Assembly: GCA_946480715.1 (NCBI GenBank)
Contig: CAMLKK010000025.1
Span: 1 to 45,005, forward strand
DNA from: an uncultured Bacteriovorax sp.
GTDB lineage: Bacteria; Bdellovibrionota; Bacteriovoracia; Bacteriovoracales; Bacteriovoracaceae
Direction: 5' to 3'
DNA length: 45,005 nt
In this document: one piece after another, positions 1-8,568 of the stretch
Layout: every line of letters begins with the position of its first letter
Numbering within the stretch: the first letter of the stretch is position 1
Translations under genes and position numbers: made by a program
Notes under the pieces: generated by a model
Told to the model about the DNA's origin: nothing
What the model saw: the letters and a program-made list of their open reading frames with translations, nothing else
Databases searched by the model: none

Positions 1-1084
1 AAAAGTTTCCTTCTTCACAGCGGATAGTGGCCGTTCTTTGACAGACGTCTTTTGATCCCCAACTGTTGCGAATGAGATACTCGCACTCACCAGTTTTTTT
101 ATTGTATTTTCTTCCAATGACCGTTGAGGCATGATCTGCTTTTTTTCCGACAAAATTCAATCCACTATCTAAAAGTTCCGCAGGATACCCAATGGAAACT
201 GGAAGTCCTTTTCTAAGTAGAGCATCTACGTTGCCAATTAATTTTTCTGATGGAACAGTCTCGTTTGTCAGCGAGTAAGTAGAATATTGATTTTGAAATT
301 GATGGCGCTTACAAGTTAAATCCATAAGAGCTGCAACTTTTTTATCTCCGGAAAGTTTATTTAAAATTCCTATTATTTCTGGCGGTAATGAAACAAGAGG
401 TTGCTGTGATCTCAAAGTTTGCTCACAAAGAATTGTTATGAAATCTTTTTTGGGATCGGCCAGATCTTTGATAAGCGTACTCAGCTCATGTTCTTCGTAA
501 GAAGCAAATACTTCTTCTTCCATACAAACGCCTTTATTTGACAAGAGTGCATTTACGATTGCATGAGCAGGCCATCCTCCCGCCTGCGTGAGGTCTTTAA
601 TTTTTGCATCAATCGCCATTTGTCGAATCTCATCATTGTTGTGATTCTGAAGAGCGATATCATAAGGAGAAAGAGAAGTTTGTTCATGATAAGAAAGAAG
701 ATCAGCAGCAGAGAAAGCAAAACACCAGTTAAGTGAACCTTGATTTCTTTTTTTAGGCATGTTTTCAGTATTAAGTTTGATTTCTTTACACTGAGTTTCA
801 CTAATGTCAGCACTTCTGTCGTAGGCATGGATATGTTTTCTCCATCCTGCGATCTCATTGTCCGAAACTTTTAGATTTTTATCATTTTTGTATTGAGGAC
901 AAAACTTCAGCTCTTCAGAGAATTTTTGAAAGACCTCAAATTCATCATTGATATCGCGACCCCATTTTACATTCGTTCGCATTTCGCGAATGGCCCGCTT
1001 GGTATCAAGATAAGCGCGAAGACAATTAACATCTTCTGCTTGCACCGCTGTCATCATGAAAAATAAAAGTAATACAGACTTCAT
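1..1084 (-). CDS. Secreted papain-like (C1-type) cysteine peptidase, partial at left edge
   Basis: About 361 codons are visible before the left edge; the C-terminus is missing. The start at 1084 gives a clear signal peptide (MKSVLLLFFMMTAVQA, cleaved near residue 16), so the protein is exported. A papain-type catalytic set is readable: NQG with Gln115 for the oxyanion hole, Cys121 in NWCFAF, His318 in DHAS, and Asn340 in RNSWG. The order Gln-Cys-His-Asn and the NSWG motif are typical of family C1. The stretch between Cys and His (about 197 residues) is longer than in papain (about 134), so there is an insertion. A role in degrading extracellular or prey protein is inference; the substrate is unknown. 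The gene lies alone, 55 bases downstream of the M24 peptidase gene on the same strand. Confidence 0.8.
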   Translation of the reverse strand, partial: MKSVLLLFFMMTAVQAEDVNCLRAYLDTKRAIREMRTNVKWGRDINDEFEVFQKFSEELKFCPQYKNDKNLKVSDNEIAGWRKHIHAYDRSADISETQCKEIKLNTENMPKKRNQGSLNWCFAFSAADLLSYHEQTSLSPYDIALQNHNNDEIRQMAIDAKIKDLTQAGGWPAHAIVNALLSNKGVCMEEEVFASYEEHELSTLIKDLADPKKDFITILCEQTLRSQQPLVSLPPEIIGILNKLSGDKKVAALMDLTCKRHQFQNQYSTYSLTNETVPSEKLIGNVDALLRKGLPVSIGYPAELLDSGLNFVGKKADHASTVIGRKYNKKTGECEYLIRNSWGSKDVCQRTATIRCEEGNF

Positions 1085-1139
1085 AAGCCTTTTATCGGCA
1101 TTAAATCTAAATTCGTGAAAGGTAGAGTTTGTTGGTCAA

Positions 1140-1793
1140 CTAAAGCAAGTCTTCGAAAAAAGCGCCGCAGTTGATGGTATCGTCAATGAGATGGATTTCG
1201 AGAATCCATAGGTTAGGGGATGGAGTGTGATCTAGATTTCCAAGTTTAGCTCTCGAATGGAGGGCATGAGGAAAATCTCCCATTCGGTGGCCATACATAT
1301 TGGTATTCAGTCTAAGACCTAAGTTTTTAGCCTCTTCTTCAGCGTATTGATAAAGTTCTTGGCCTGTAAATTTGCTACTCGTCCAGGCTTCTTTAGTCTT
1401 ATTGAATACCACTCGGGTTGAATCACGCAGATGAATAAGTTTCGGATCGTTGCCGATCACAAATGTTTCGCCATAATCTGCTTCATGTTGAGAGTAGACT
1501 GGCCCAATATCCAGGAAAAAAATGTCAGAATCACTCAACGTCGTTGGAACTGATTCCTCCCTGAAGCTGCAGGTGGTATTAGGCCCAAAACGTAGTTTAG
1601 TAGGATGCCAGCGCTTTTCTAATCCTGAAGCATCCATTGTTTTTTCAAGTAAAACTTTTGCATCCGATTCTGTAATGCCGGGGACTATAAATTGACTGAA
1701 TTTTTTTACTAGTTGGCGGGTTTTTTCCTGAGATTTGAGATAGACATCGAGATCAAATTTTTCGCCAAGACCTTCTTCAGGAAAAGAGCTCAT
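1140..1793 (-). CDS. M24 family metallopeptidase (aminopeptidase P / methionine aminopeptidase fold)
   Basis: A 217-residue pita-bread-fold peptidase, shorter than typical Xaa-Pro aminopeptidases because it has only the catalytic domain. Metal-ligand positions fit family M24: Asp95 (FLDIG), Asp106 (EADYGE), His169 (YGHRMGDFPH), Glu199 (LEIHL) and Glu214 near the C-terminus. I chose the ATG at 1793 because it overlaps the upstream gene's TGA as ATGA, indicating translational coupling; a TTG six codons earlier is also in frame. There is no signal peptide, so it is cytoplasmic. Family members remove N-terminal residues from peptides, but some M24 proteins are non-peptidase enzymes, so the substrate is open. 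Confidence 0.8.
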   Translation of the reverse strand: MSSFPEEGLGEKFDLDVYLKSQEKTRQLVKKFSQFIVPGITESDAKVLLEKTMDASGLEKRWHPTKLRFGPNTTCSFREESVPTTLSDSDIFFLDIGPVYSQHEADYGETFVIGNDPKLIHLRDSTRVVFNKTKEAWTSSKFTGQELYQYAEEEAKNLGLRLNTNMYGHRMGDFPHALHSRAKLGNLDHTPSPNLWILEIHLIDDTINCGAFFEDLL

Positions 1794-2068
1794 TTTTTTT
1801 CCGGTGGACAAATAGCACAGCCGTAATCGGAATCTTCGTGATCGGCGATTTCGTCGTCCAGAGTTTGCTTATAATCTGAAATTTCTTGATCGCTCGCCCC
1901 TAATGATTTTATGAGCGTTTCAGCTAGTCCTGGGGCTACAACCTGAATATCAAGACCAGCGTCTTCCATTTGCGTGGCATAGCTATACGCATCTTCGATT
2001 CTCTCAATTGACGTTTCAAAAAGCGTCGTTCCCGAGAGTACATCAATAACTTTTACTTGGTTTGACAT
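1790..2068 (-). CDS. Small conserved-looking protein of unknown function with C-terminal CAIC motif
   Basis: A 92-residue soluble acidic protein that I do not recognise. The N-terminal half looks like a compact alpha/beta unit (VKVIDVLSGTTLFETS... IQVVAPGLAETLIKSLG). The C-terminal 25 residues are acidic and end in CAICPPEKK, a CxxC-like pair that could bind metal or be redox active. It is first in an operon with the M24 peptidase, whose ATG overlaps this TGA by four bases. It is transcribed divergently from the receiver-like gene at 2097, with only 28 bases between the two starts, so both promoters must lie inside or very close to the coding ends. Confidence 0.6.
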   Translation of the reverse strand: MSNQVKVIDVLSGTTLFETSIERIEDAYSYATQMEDAGLDIQVVAPGLAETLIKSLGASDQEISDYKQTLDDEIADHEDSDYGCAICPPEKK

Positions 2069-2096
2069 TTACCAAGACTAACAAGAGAATGCTCAC

Positions 2097-2438
2097 ATGG
2101 TAAAGTGTGTTTTATACGTAGAAAAAGAAAAGTTTTTAAGATCCCTTTTTGAGGTCGCTTTGCGAGCTAAAAAGCAGGAAATTCATACCATCGATTCACT
2201 TCAAAACAACATTTACTTGCTCAATGATTTAAACCCCGCACTTATTATTCTTGATTGGGCCACTGTGCAGAATAGTCCAGAACTTCAGAGCGTCCTGGAT
2301 TTCAAAAAAACCAACCCATCAGTGAAAATCATAGTGACAGGCCCCACTCACGACATTCCTTTCAAAGCTGACGGATTTTTCACAAAACCAATTGAAGTTA
2401 ACCAGCTAGCACAGAAGATTATGAGCTTAATTGACTAG
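2097..2438 (+). CDS. Stand-alone receiver-like domain protein
   Basis: At 113 residues this is exactly one CheY-like receiver domain with no output domain. The predicted phosphoacceptor is Asp53 (LIILDW), followed by the switch Thr81 (IIVTG) and Lys97 in the FFTKPIE loop. The usual acidic metal-binding pair after strand 1 is altered: the position reads Glu9-Lys10 instead of Asp-Asp, so Mg2+ binding and phosphorylation may be weakened or lost. Such single-domain receivers act as phosphorelay shuttles or protein-interaction switches. No kinase gene is adjacent. It lies 56 bases upstream of the MFS gene on the same strand and may share its transcript. Confidence 0.75.
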   Translation: MVKCVLYVEKEKFLRSLFEVALRAKKQEIHTIDSLQNNIYLLNDLNPALIILDWATVQNSPELQSVLDFKKTNPSVKIIVTGPTHDIPFKADGFFTKPIEVNQLAQKIMSLID

Positions 2439-2494
2439 AATGCTCTTAAGCACTTTTAGCTTTTAAATTATCTATTTACCCTTAAAATAAATGA

Positions 2495-3709
2495 ATGATG
2501 AATTTAGGCACTGGTGTCCTCAGCGAAAAAAATGCTTCGTTAGTTTTTGCTTCACAGTTGATATCCACTGTCTGTGACAAAATGATGTCCCTTGGACTTG
2601 TGTGGTTTCTCACCACAAAATTTTCAATTAATGTTGTCCCTTGGTTTTTGGCCGTAAGTTTTCTTCCTCACGTTTTCATGTCTTTTTATTCGCCAAAAAT
2701 AATTGCACGGTTGGGAATTTTACAAACTGTCATCATGACAGAATATTTTCGCGCGTTCATTTTGTTAGGCTTTTATTTATTACTTTTTCTTATCCCCGAA
2801 AATTCTCAGCCTTTCCTTGTAACATTATTTGCATCTATGTTTCTTGTTGGAATTGGATCGAGTTTATTTAATCCTGCTATTCTTTCGCTTCCGCCGAAAT
2901 TAGTTCCAGCTGAGCAAGTACCTGGCCTCAATGCACTTCTTGATACGAGTTTTTCACTTTCAAGTATTTTAGGAGCGGCGTTTTCTATATTCCTTTTAAA
3001 TATTTTCGACATCAAAGCACTGGTACTCATCAATGCTTTAAGTTTTGCTCTAGCAGGATTTTTACAAGGGAGAGTTGATAAAATTGATTCACCTGAAGAA
3101 AATTTAGAAACACCTAATACTGAAACAACAATGAGCATTCTTCGTAAGCACAAGCTTATTAGACGTATGCTCATTAGTTTTTTGTTCATCAATTTAATAT
3201 TATCTCCAATCTTCGTCATGATTCCCTGGTTCGTTGAAAATGTTTATAAAGGGAATGGAAGTGATCTGGCGACTATTGAAGGAGCGATGGGGCTTGGAGC
3301 TTTTCTAACCGGACTTGCACTGACTCTGACAGCTACTAACATCAAAGAGGATAAGCGAGTAGGGATGGTGACGGTTGTCAGTTTCTTGTTTGGATTATTC
3401 TTTCAGATTTTTTCCCTCACTACAGCTACGGCCGAAGGTGCCGCCATCATGTTTATGATTGGTGTCCTTTCAACTTTTTTGAATGTACAAGTGCTCACAT
3501 TTTTTCAGACATCACTCGCAGAAAACGAAGTGCCTGCTATTATGGTTGCGGTTAATCTCATCAGTTCTGCGGCCCTCCCTTTATCGTTTACGATTACAGG
3601 TCTTATTTTTCCAATTGTCGATATTCCAAAGCTTGCTCTTTTTTCAGGGCTCATTACGAGTATCGCTGCTTTTTTTATGCCGACTTATTTAAAAGTTAAA
3701 AAACAATAG
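2495..3709 (+). CDS. Major facilitator superfamily transporter
   Basis: A 404-residue polytopic inner-membrane protein with about 10-12 hydrophobic segments in two halves, separated by a charged central loop near residues 200-220 (DKIDSPEENLETPNTET). The N-terminal SQLISTVCDKMMSLGLVWFL and the central repeat are typical of MFS permeases of the MFS_1/MFS_3 drug-exporter type. It starts the operon whose next gene begins eight bases after its stop. The downstream genes activate and reduce acyl groups, so export of a product or lysolipid is a reasonable guess, but substrate and direction cannot be read from sequence. Two consecutive ATGs (2495, 2498) could both serve as start. Confidence 0.85.
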   Translation: MMNLGTGVLSEKNASLVFASQLISTVCDKMMSLGLVWFLTTKFSINVVPWFLAVSFLPHVFMSFYSPKIIARLGILQTVIMTEYFRAFILLGFYLLLFLIPENSQPFLVTLFASMFLVGIGSSLFNPAILSLPPKLVPAEQVPGLNALLDTSFSLSSILGAAFSIFLLNIFDIKALVLINALSFALAGFLQGRVDKIDSPEENLETPNTETTMSILRKHKLIRRMLISFLFINLILSPIFVMIPWFVENVYKGNGSDLATIEGAMGLGAFLTGLALTLTATNIKEDKRVGMVTVVSFLFGLFFQIFSLTTATAEGAAIMFMIGVLSTFLNVQVLTFFQTSLAENEVPAIMVAVNLISSAALPLSFTITGLIFPIVDIPKLALFSGLITSIAAFFMPTYLKVKKQ

Positions 3710-3716
3710 GGTGCTC

Positions 3717-4883
3717 ATGACATTCGGACAAGACGATAAATTACAGCTCGCTACGCTTAATGATGTTCCTGAAATCCTCACTCTGTACCGATTGGTTTAC
3801 GGAAAAAGATATCCCATTAAATACGGTACTGATGCTGATCTTTTAAAATCTGCTATACAAAACAAAGACACGCACATGGTTTTGGTAGCCAAAGATGTTC
3901 CGCAAAATCGAATCATGGGTGCACTCATTATCGAGATCGATGACTTTAACAAAATTGGAAAACTTGTCGGTTTGGTTGTTCATCCTGAATTCCAAAAAAA
4001 TAAAATTGGAAATGAACTTGTTGCATGTGCGAGTGATTATTTTCTGGAAAAAGATTCACGACTCAATTCTCTTTATGCAACGACGAGAACAGTAACAGTC
4101 GGACCTCAACGTGTGTTTATAAAAAATAATTATCTGCCATTGGGGATTTTTCCAAACGCTCATCGATTGCATAAATATGAAACAGTTACCTTGTTGGCAA
4201 AATTTAGAAAGGGTTTGCTCGAGCAGCGTCCTCCTACAAAAGAAATGTCACCGGGATTAGTTCCTCTCTACAACATCATTAAAGATCTAGTTCCCAATAT
4301 TGATATTCCCGATGTTAAGGAATTAAAAAAACTTCCGAGCTATGAAGATGAAGAAAATTGGGAATTCGAAATTATTCGAGCACCGAATTACGTTTATCGT
4401 AAATTTATGGAAGCATTTCCTAATCCTAAAGATCGATTCTTTCCCTTTCATTCACCCAATATGTTGATCGCGGATAAAAAAGGGCGCATCGAAATATTTG
4501 CATATTTCAGCAAACGTGATGGTTATTGTACTTTCATCAGCTCAACCAAACCGCTATCAGAACTCAATGGACGTTTAACAAGCCTTTACATGCAACTCGA
4601 TGATATCGGGGTTTCATATATTGAAGTGCTAGTTAATGTACGCATGACTCCTCACATAGAAACTCTACTCGCCGGCCAGTTTGTTCCATCGGCTTTGTAT
4701 CCAGCAATGAGAGAGATCGACGGCAAATACGAAGACTATGTTGTCCTGAGCAGAACGATGGAACCTCTAAACTTTAGAGGAATGGCGGTCATTTCACAGT
4801 TCAAGCCTTTTATCGATCAATATGTAGAAACATGGAAACAGATAAATCTCGACACAATTGAGGTCATCTATGGAACAAAATAA
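3717..4883 (+). CDS. GNAT-type N-acyltransferase with large C-terminal extension
   Basis: A 388-residue protein. Residues 1-160 form a GNAT fold with a clear acyl-CoA-binding motif A around residues 83-101 (GLVVHPEFQKNKIGNEL, the Q/R-x-x-G-x-G/A loop). Residues about 210-385 form a second alpha/beta region lacking an obvious motif A; its layout could be a degenerate second GNAT domain. I chose ATG 3717 over the GTG at 3711 because the AGGG Shine-Dalgarno core overlaps the GTG. The 3' end overlaps the LuxE-like gene by 14 bases, so the two are translationally coupled. In this operon a plausible role is transfer of an activated acyl group to an amine, which is inference. Confidence 0.7.
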   Translation: MTFGQDDKLQLATLNDVPEILTLYRLVYGKRYPIKYGTDADLLKSAIQNKDTHMVLVAKDVPQNRIMGALIIEIDDFNKIGKLVGLVVHPEFQKNKIGNELVACASDYFLEKDSRLNSLYATTRTVTVGPQRVFIKNNYLPLGIFPNAHRLHKYETVTLLAKFRKGLLEQRPPTKEMSPGLVPLYNIIKDLVPNIDIPDVKELKKLPSYEDEENWEFEIIRAPNYVYRKFMEAFPNPKDRFFPFHSPNMLIADKKGRIEIFAYFSKRDGYCTFISSTKPLSELNGRLTSLYMQLDDIGVSYIEVLVNVRMTPHIETLLAGQFVPSALYPAMREIDGKYEDYVVLSRTMEPLNFRGMAVISQFKPFIDQYVETWKQINLDTIEVIYGTK

Positions 4884-6036
4884 GTTAACTGTTCCAGACT
4901 TAAAAGAGTTGAAAAAAGTTCAAGAACTTTGTGACATCGTCGATCCCTATGCAGATTTTTTTGCTTCTGATAAATTATTCATTGAGGCCATGAAAGAATG
5001 TACCAAATGGCATATGGAAAAAAGTGATTTTTATAAATCGTTATCTTCTTCCAAAAAGTTCGATCTCTCTCAAGTTACAACGCTGGAAGATTGTTTAAAA
5101 ATTCCTCATCTTTGGGCGCATTTTTTCAAAGGGCACGAAATCCTTTCAGTTCCTCGCGAAAATATTTTTTTGCATTTAACTTCGTCCGGAACAACAGGAC
5201 AAAAGTCTCAAATCTTTTTTGATGACTGGACCATTCGTTCCGCTCAAAGAATGGTCGATTGGATATTTCAGAAATATGGCTGGGAAACTCCAGAGCAAAA
5301 ATGTAACTACATTCTTTTTAGCTATCAGACAGAAGCAAGTTCAAAACTTGGAACGGCTTATACGGATAATTTCTTATGCAAGTATGCACCGGTAAATGAA
5401 GTTTTCACTGCTCTTAAATTAACAGGTAGTGGAGGGCATGAGTTCGATTGTTTTGGAACCATTGAGGCCTTCAAACGATTTGCGGAACAAGGACTACCGG
5501 TAAGACTTTTTGGGTTCCCTGCGTTCTTTTATTTTGCACTTGAGCGAATGAAAAAATTAGGTCTTCCCCCATTAAAATTCCACAAAGACTCAATGGTCTT
5601 TCTGGGAGGCGGCTGGAAAGGTCATGCTGATAAACAAATCGAAAAAAATGATTTGTACGATCTGGCCCATGAAATGCTGGGTATTCCGAAAGAGCGTTTA
5701 CGGGATGGTTTTGGATCAGTTGAACATTGCATTCCTTATGTTGAATGTTCTGAGCATGAATTTCATGTTCCTGTTTGGTCGCGTGTTTTTATTCGCGATG
5801 TAGAAACGTTAAAACCATTAGGCAAAGATAAAAAAGGTTTTCTCCATTTTGTCTCGCCTTATATTACAAGCATGCCAGCTCATTCTGTCATTATGGGTGA
5901 TCTCGCTTCACTTCACGATCAATGTAAGTGCGGATTGAAAACACCTTATTTTAGAATTCATGGACGAGCTGGTGTTTCAAAAAATAAAAGCTGTGCGCTT
6001 GCCGCTTCGGAATTATTAAAAGGAAAGGCATCTTAA
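4870..6036 (+). CDS. LuxE-like acyl-protein synthetase (acyl-activating enzyme)
   Basis: A 388-residue protein of the LuxE/acyl-protein synthetase family, a branch of the adenylate-forming enzymes. The nucleotide-binding loop TSSGTTGQKS is at residues 104-113. Further conserved blocks include GFPAFFYFALERM, the FLGGGWKGH segment, DGFGSVEHCIPYVEC (acyl-adenylate region) and the late HSVIMGDLA. LuxE normally activates a fatty acid as acyl-AMP and hands it to LuxC. The ATG at 4870 has GAGG six bases upstream; an in-frame TTG at 4858 is less likely. The stop is directly followed by the ATG of the LuxC-ligase gene (6036/6037), so this pair is expressed together as in lux operons, but no luxAB or luxD is present. 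Confidence 0.82.
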   Translation: MEQNKLTVPDLKELKKVQELCDIVDPYADFFASDKLFIEAMKECTKWHMEKSDFYKSLSSSKKFDLSQVTTLEDCLKIPHLWAHFFKGHEILSVPRENIFLHLTSSGTTGQKSQIFFDDWTIRSAQRMVDWIFQKYGWETPEQKCNYILFSYQTEASSKLGTAYTDNFLCKYAPVNEVFTALKLTGSGGHEFDCFGTIEAFKRFAEQGLPVRLFGFPAFFYFALERMKKLGLPPLKFHKDSMVFLGGGWKGHADKQIEKNDLYDLAHEMLGIPKERLRDGFGSVEHCIPYVECSEHEFHVPVWSRVFIRDVETLKPLGKDKKGFLHFVSPYITSMPAHSVIMGDLASLHDQCKCGLKTPYFRIHGRAGVSKNKSCALAASELLKGKAS

Positions 6037-8568
6037 ATGAGTGCGAATAATCTAGCTAATCTCTGGCTTGGTAATGTTGTGGACACTGAATTGTTCATGC
6101 AGAAGTTTAATGAGCAATTAGATAATCAACAATTTTGGAGTCAGCCGCCACTTAATCATCAAGTTCTTTTTGAAGCGATTGAAAAAACGCGGGAAGAGCT
6201 TTTACTTAAAGATAAATTCTACTTAACTCTTAAAAATGATCTCATTGGAAGAGGCGATACGACGGATGATGAGATTGAATACTCAATGGATGCTCTCATT
6301 GATTTTCTCAACAGAGATCAATTAAGAGTAAAATTGAAGCGTGAACTCGGCAGCGAACATCCTTTCGAACTTAAGAGAACGGAAGCGCGAGAAGATCATT
6401 TTGAAGCTTGGTATCCTTTAGGAACGTTGGTGCATATTACCCCAAATAATTCTGCACTTCTTTCGGTACTCGGAGTCCTGGAGGGATTACTGAGTGGAAA
6501 TGTTAATATTCTAAAATTAGCACGCAGAGAAGGCGCATTCGCCGCTCTTTTTTTCCAGCAGCTCATCAAACATGATTCAACAAACACACTTAAAAATTAT
6601 ATTTTCATTACGAAAGTAAGCTCGAAAGATAAAAACGATCTCGTAAACTTACTGTCACTTTCAGATGTAATATCAGTTTGGGGAGGAGAAGAAAGTGTCC
6701 AGTCGGTAAAAGAAATTGCCCCAAAGAGTGCCCGTATTGTTGAATGGGGACACAAAATTTCATTTTCTTTTATTTCTAAAAGTAAAAAAGAAGATAAGCA
6801 GACATTTGAAAATATGGCGCGTGAGATTTGTTTGAATGAACAGATGGCCTGCTCGAGCCCCCAATGTCTATTTATCGAAGATGCACATTTCGAAGATTTA
6901 AAATCGATAGCCAAACTTTTAGGTGAAGCTCTTAACAAAATTTCACCTACAGTTAAGCGCATTCAACCAAGTGTTCAAGAGCTGGCCGAACTTACAGTGA
7001 CTAAAGAACAAGTGCGATTAAAATCAATATTCAAAACGGCCGAATTAGTCGAATCATCTTCTCGTGATTGGCGAATTTATATTGATGAAGCTTCGGCCCT
7101 CCAGTCATCGCCTTTATATAGAACTATTTGGCTAAAACCAATGCCAAGAGAGAAGATGATTAATCACCTTCGCCCATTGAAACACTACTTGCAAACGGCA
7201 GGTGTTGCGGCGGAAAAACATGAAATCGAATCTCTTACCAGAGATCTCTTCCTCTCAGGAGTTCAACGAATTCGAGCCATCGGGGAGATGACGGATAGTT
7301 ATATTGGTGAACCGCATGATGGAGTTTATGCACTTGAAAGATTCTGTCAGCGTATAAATTTCAAAGATGCTGCTCAAAACCCATTGATGGAAAGAAAAGC
7401 TTCATTTGAGGATCTTCAAATTGCAAAAATAAAGAGATCAGAACCCATTATGGAGAAAGCAGATTTCCAAAATCAAAAAGTAGATGCCAAATATGCAGAT
7501 CTTTTTTTCTACAGCGGTGGAAGCTCTGGTGAACCTAAACTCTCAATGTTCACTTACGAAGATTATCACCGACAAATGGAAGTGGCCGCAGAGGGATTAT
7601 ATGCTGCTGGACTTGATCCCAAAAAAGATCGATGCATGAATCTTTTCTATGCAGGATCTCTTTATGGTGGATTCACGAGCTTCTTTACTATTCTGGAAAA
7701 ATTAAAAGCTATTCATTTCCCTATGGGAGCTTCTACAGATTTTGCGATGGTTGGAAATACCATTGTAAGAAATAATGTAGATACACTTTTGGGAATGCCT
7801 TCTTATCTAGGCCAACTCTTTAGTGAAAATGAAGAGCTGTTTAAAAAATATAAAGGGATAAAAAAAGTTTTTTATGGCGGAGAACATTTTAGTGAAGGAC
7901 AGAAGAAGTATTTAAAAAATACTTTTGGTGTTGAGCTTATCCGTTCAGCAACTTATGGATCAGTAGATGCCGGTCCATTGGGATTTCAATGTCCTTTTGC
8001 AGAAGGTGGAATTCATCATTTACATGAAAAACTGCATGATTTAGAAATTGTTAAATTAGATTCAGATTCACCCGTGACCAATAATGAAGTCGGAAGATTA
8101 CTCTTCACTTCCAAAGTCCGTCACGGACAAAAGATAGTCCGTTATGCCATTGGTGATGTTGGAAGATATGTAACAGGTCCGTGTGTTTGTGGGAGAGTTG
8201 GAACGCGGTTTGAATTAATGGGGCGGTTTGGTGATGTTTTCAGAATCGGCACCGTCTTTTTAAGTTATCAGAAAGTACAAAAAATACTTCTGGATCAACT
8301 CGACTACAGCGGATCATTTCAACTACATCTTCATCCGAGTAGCGGAAGCGATAAAGAAAGACTCCTGCTTAAAATAGAAAAAAGTCATAACGTAACAGAT
8401 TCGAAGTCTATTTATGATTTGCTCGTCAAGCACTATACGGATCTTGCGATGGCGGTAAACGAAGATAAAGTTTTAAGTTTTGAAACACAAGTTGTTGAGC
8501 GGCAGGAACTCACGTTCAATTCGACAACAGGAAAATTAAAAAGTGTGATTGATCACAGGGTTAAATAA
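6037..8568 (+). CDS. LuxC-like acyl reductase fused to an adenylate-forming ligase
   Basis: An 843-residue two-domain protein. Residues about 1-440 match the LuxC acyl-CoA reductase family (aldehyde-dehydrogenase fold): LGTLVHITPNN, GNVNILKLARRE and the catalytic cysteine Cys272 in the QMACSSPQC block. Residues about 450-843 are a PaaK-like adenylating ligase: P-loop YSGGSSGEPK at 492-501, FYGGEHFSEG, TYGSVDAG, YAIGDVGRYV, GRFGDVFRIG and a C-terminal TGKLK carrying the likely catalytic lysine. LuxC alone is usually about 480 residues, so this is a genuine fusion. The architecture suggests that an acid is activated and the bound acyl group reduced to an aldehyde within one complex. The stop overlaps the next ATG by one base (TAATG). 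Confidence 0.8.
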   Translation: MSANNLANLWLGNVVDTELFMQKFNEQLDNQQFWSQPPLNHQVLFEAIEKTREELLLKDKFYLTLKNDLIGRGDTTDDEIEYSMDALIDFLNRDQLRVKLKRELGSEHPFELKRTEAREDHFEAWYPLGTLVHITPNNSALLSVLGVLEGLLSGNVNILKLARREGAFAALFFQQLIKHDSTNTLKNYIFITKVSSKDKNDLVNLLSLSDVISVWGGEESVQSVKEIAPKSARIVEWGHKISFSFISKSKKEDKQTFENMAREICLNEQMACSSPQCLFIEDAHFEDLKSIAKLLGEALNKISPTVKRIQPSVQELAELTVTKEQVRLKSIFKTAELVESSSRDWRIYIDEASALQSSPLYRTIWLKPMPREKMINHLRPLKHYLQTAGVAAEKHEIESLTRDLFLSGVQRIRAIGEMTDSYIGEPHDGVYALERFCQRINFKDAAQNPLMERKASFEDLQIAKIKRSEPIMEKADFQNQKVDAKYADLFFYSGGSSGEPKLSMFTYEDYHRQMEVAAEGLYAAGLDPKKDRCMNLFYAGSLYGGFTSFFTILEKLKAIHFPMGASTDFAMVGNTIVRNNVDTLLGMPSYLGQLFSENEELFKKYKGIKKVFYGGEHFSEGQKKYLKNTFGVELIRSATYGSVDAGPLGFQCPFAEGGIHHLHEKLHDLEIVKLDSDSPVTNNEVGRLLFTSKVRHGQKIVRYAIGDVGRYVTGPCVCGRVGTRFELMGRFGDVFRIGTVFLSYQKVQKILLDQLDYSGSFQLHLHPSSGSDKERLLLKIEKSHNVTDSKSIYDLLVKHYTDLAMAVNEDKVLSFETQVVERQELTFNSTTGKLKSVIDHRVK

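Noticed and set aside
2439..2494. Terminator between the receiver-like gene and the MFS gene
   Set aside because: Only a four-base stem (TGCT/AGCA) is present, too weak to separate the two units.
6597..6962. Antisense open frame within the LuxC-ligase gene
   Set aside because: Cys/Ser-rich shadow of the real frame; no start signal.
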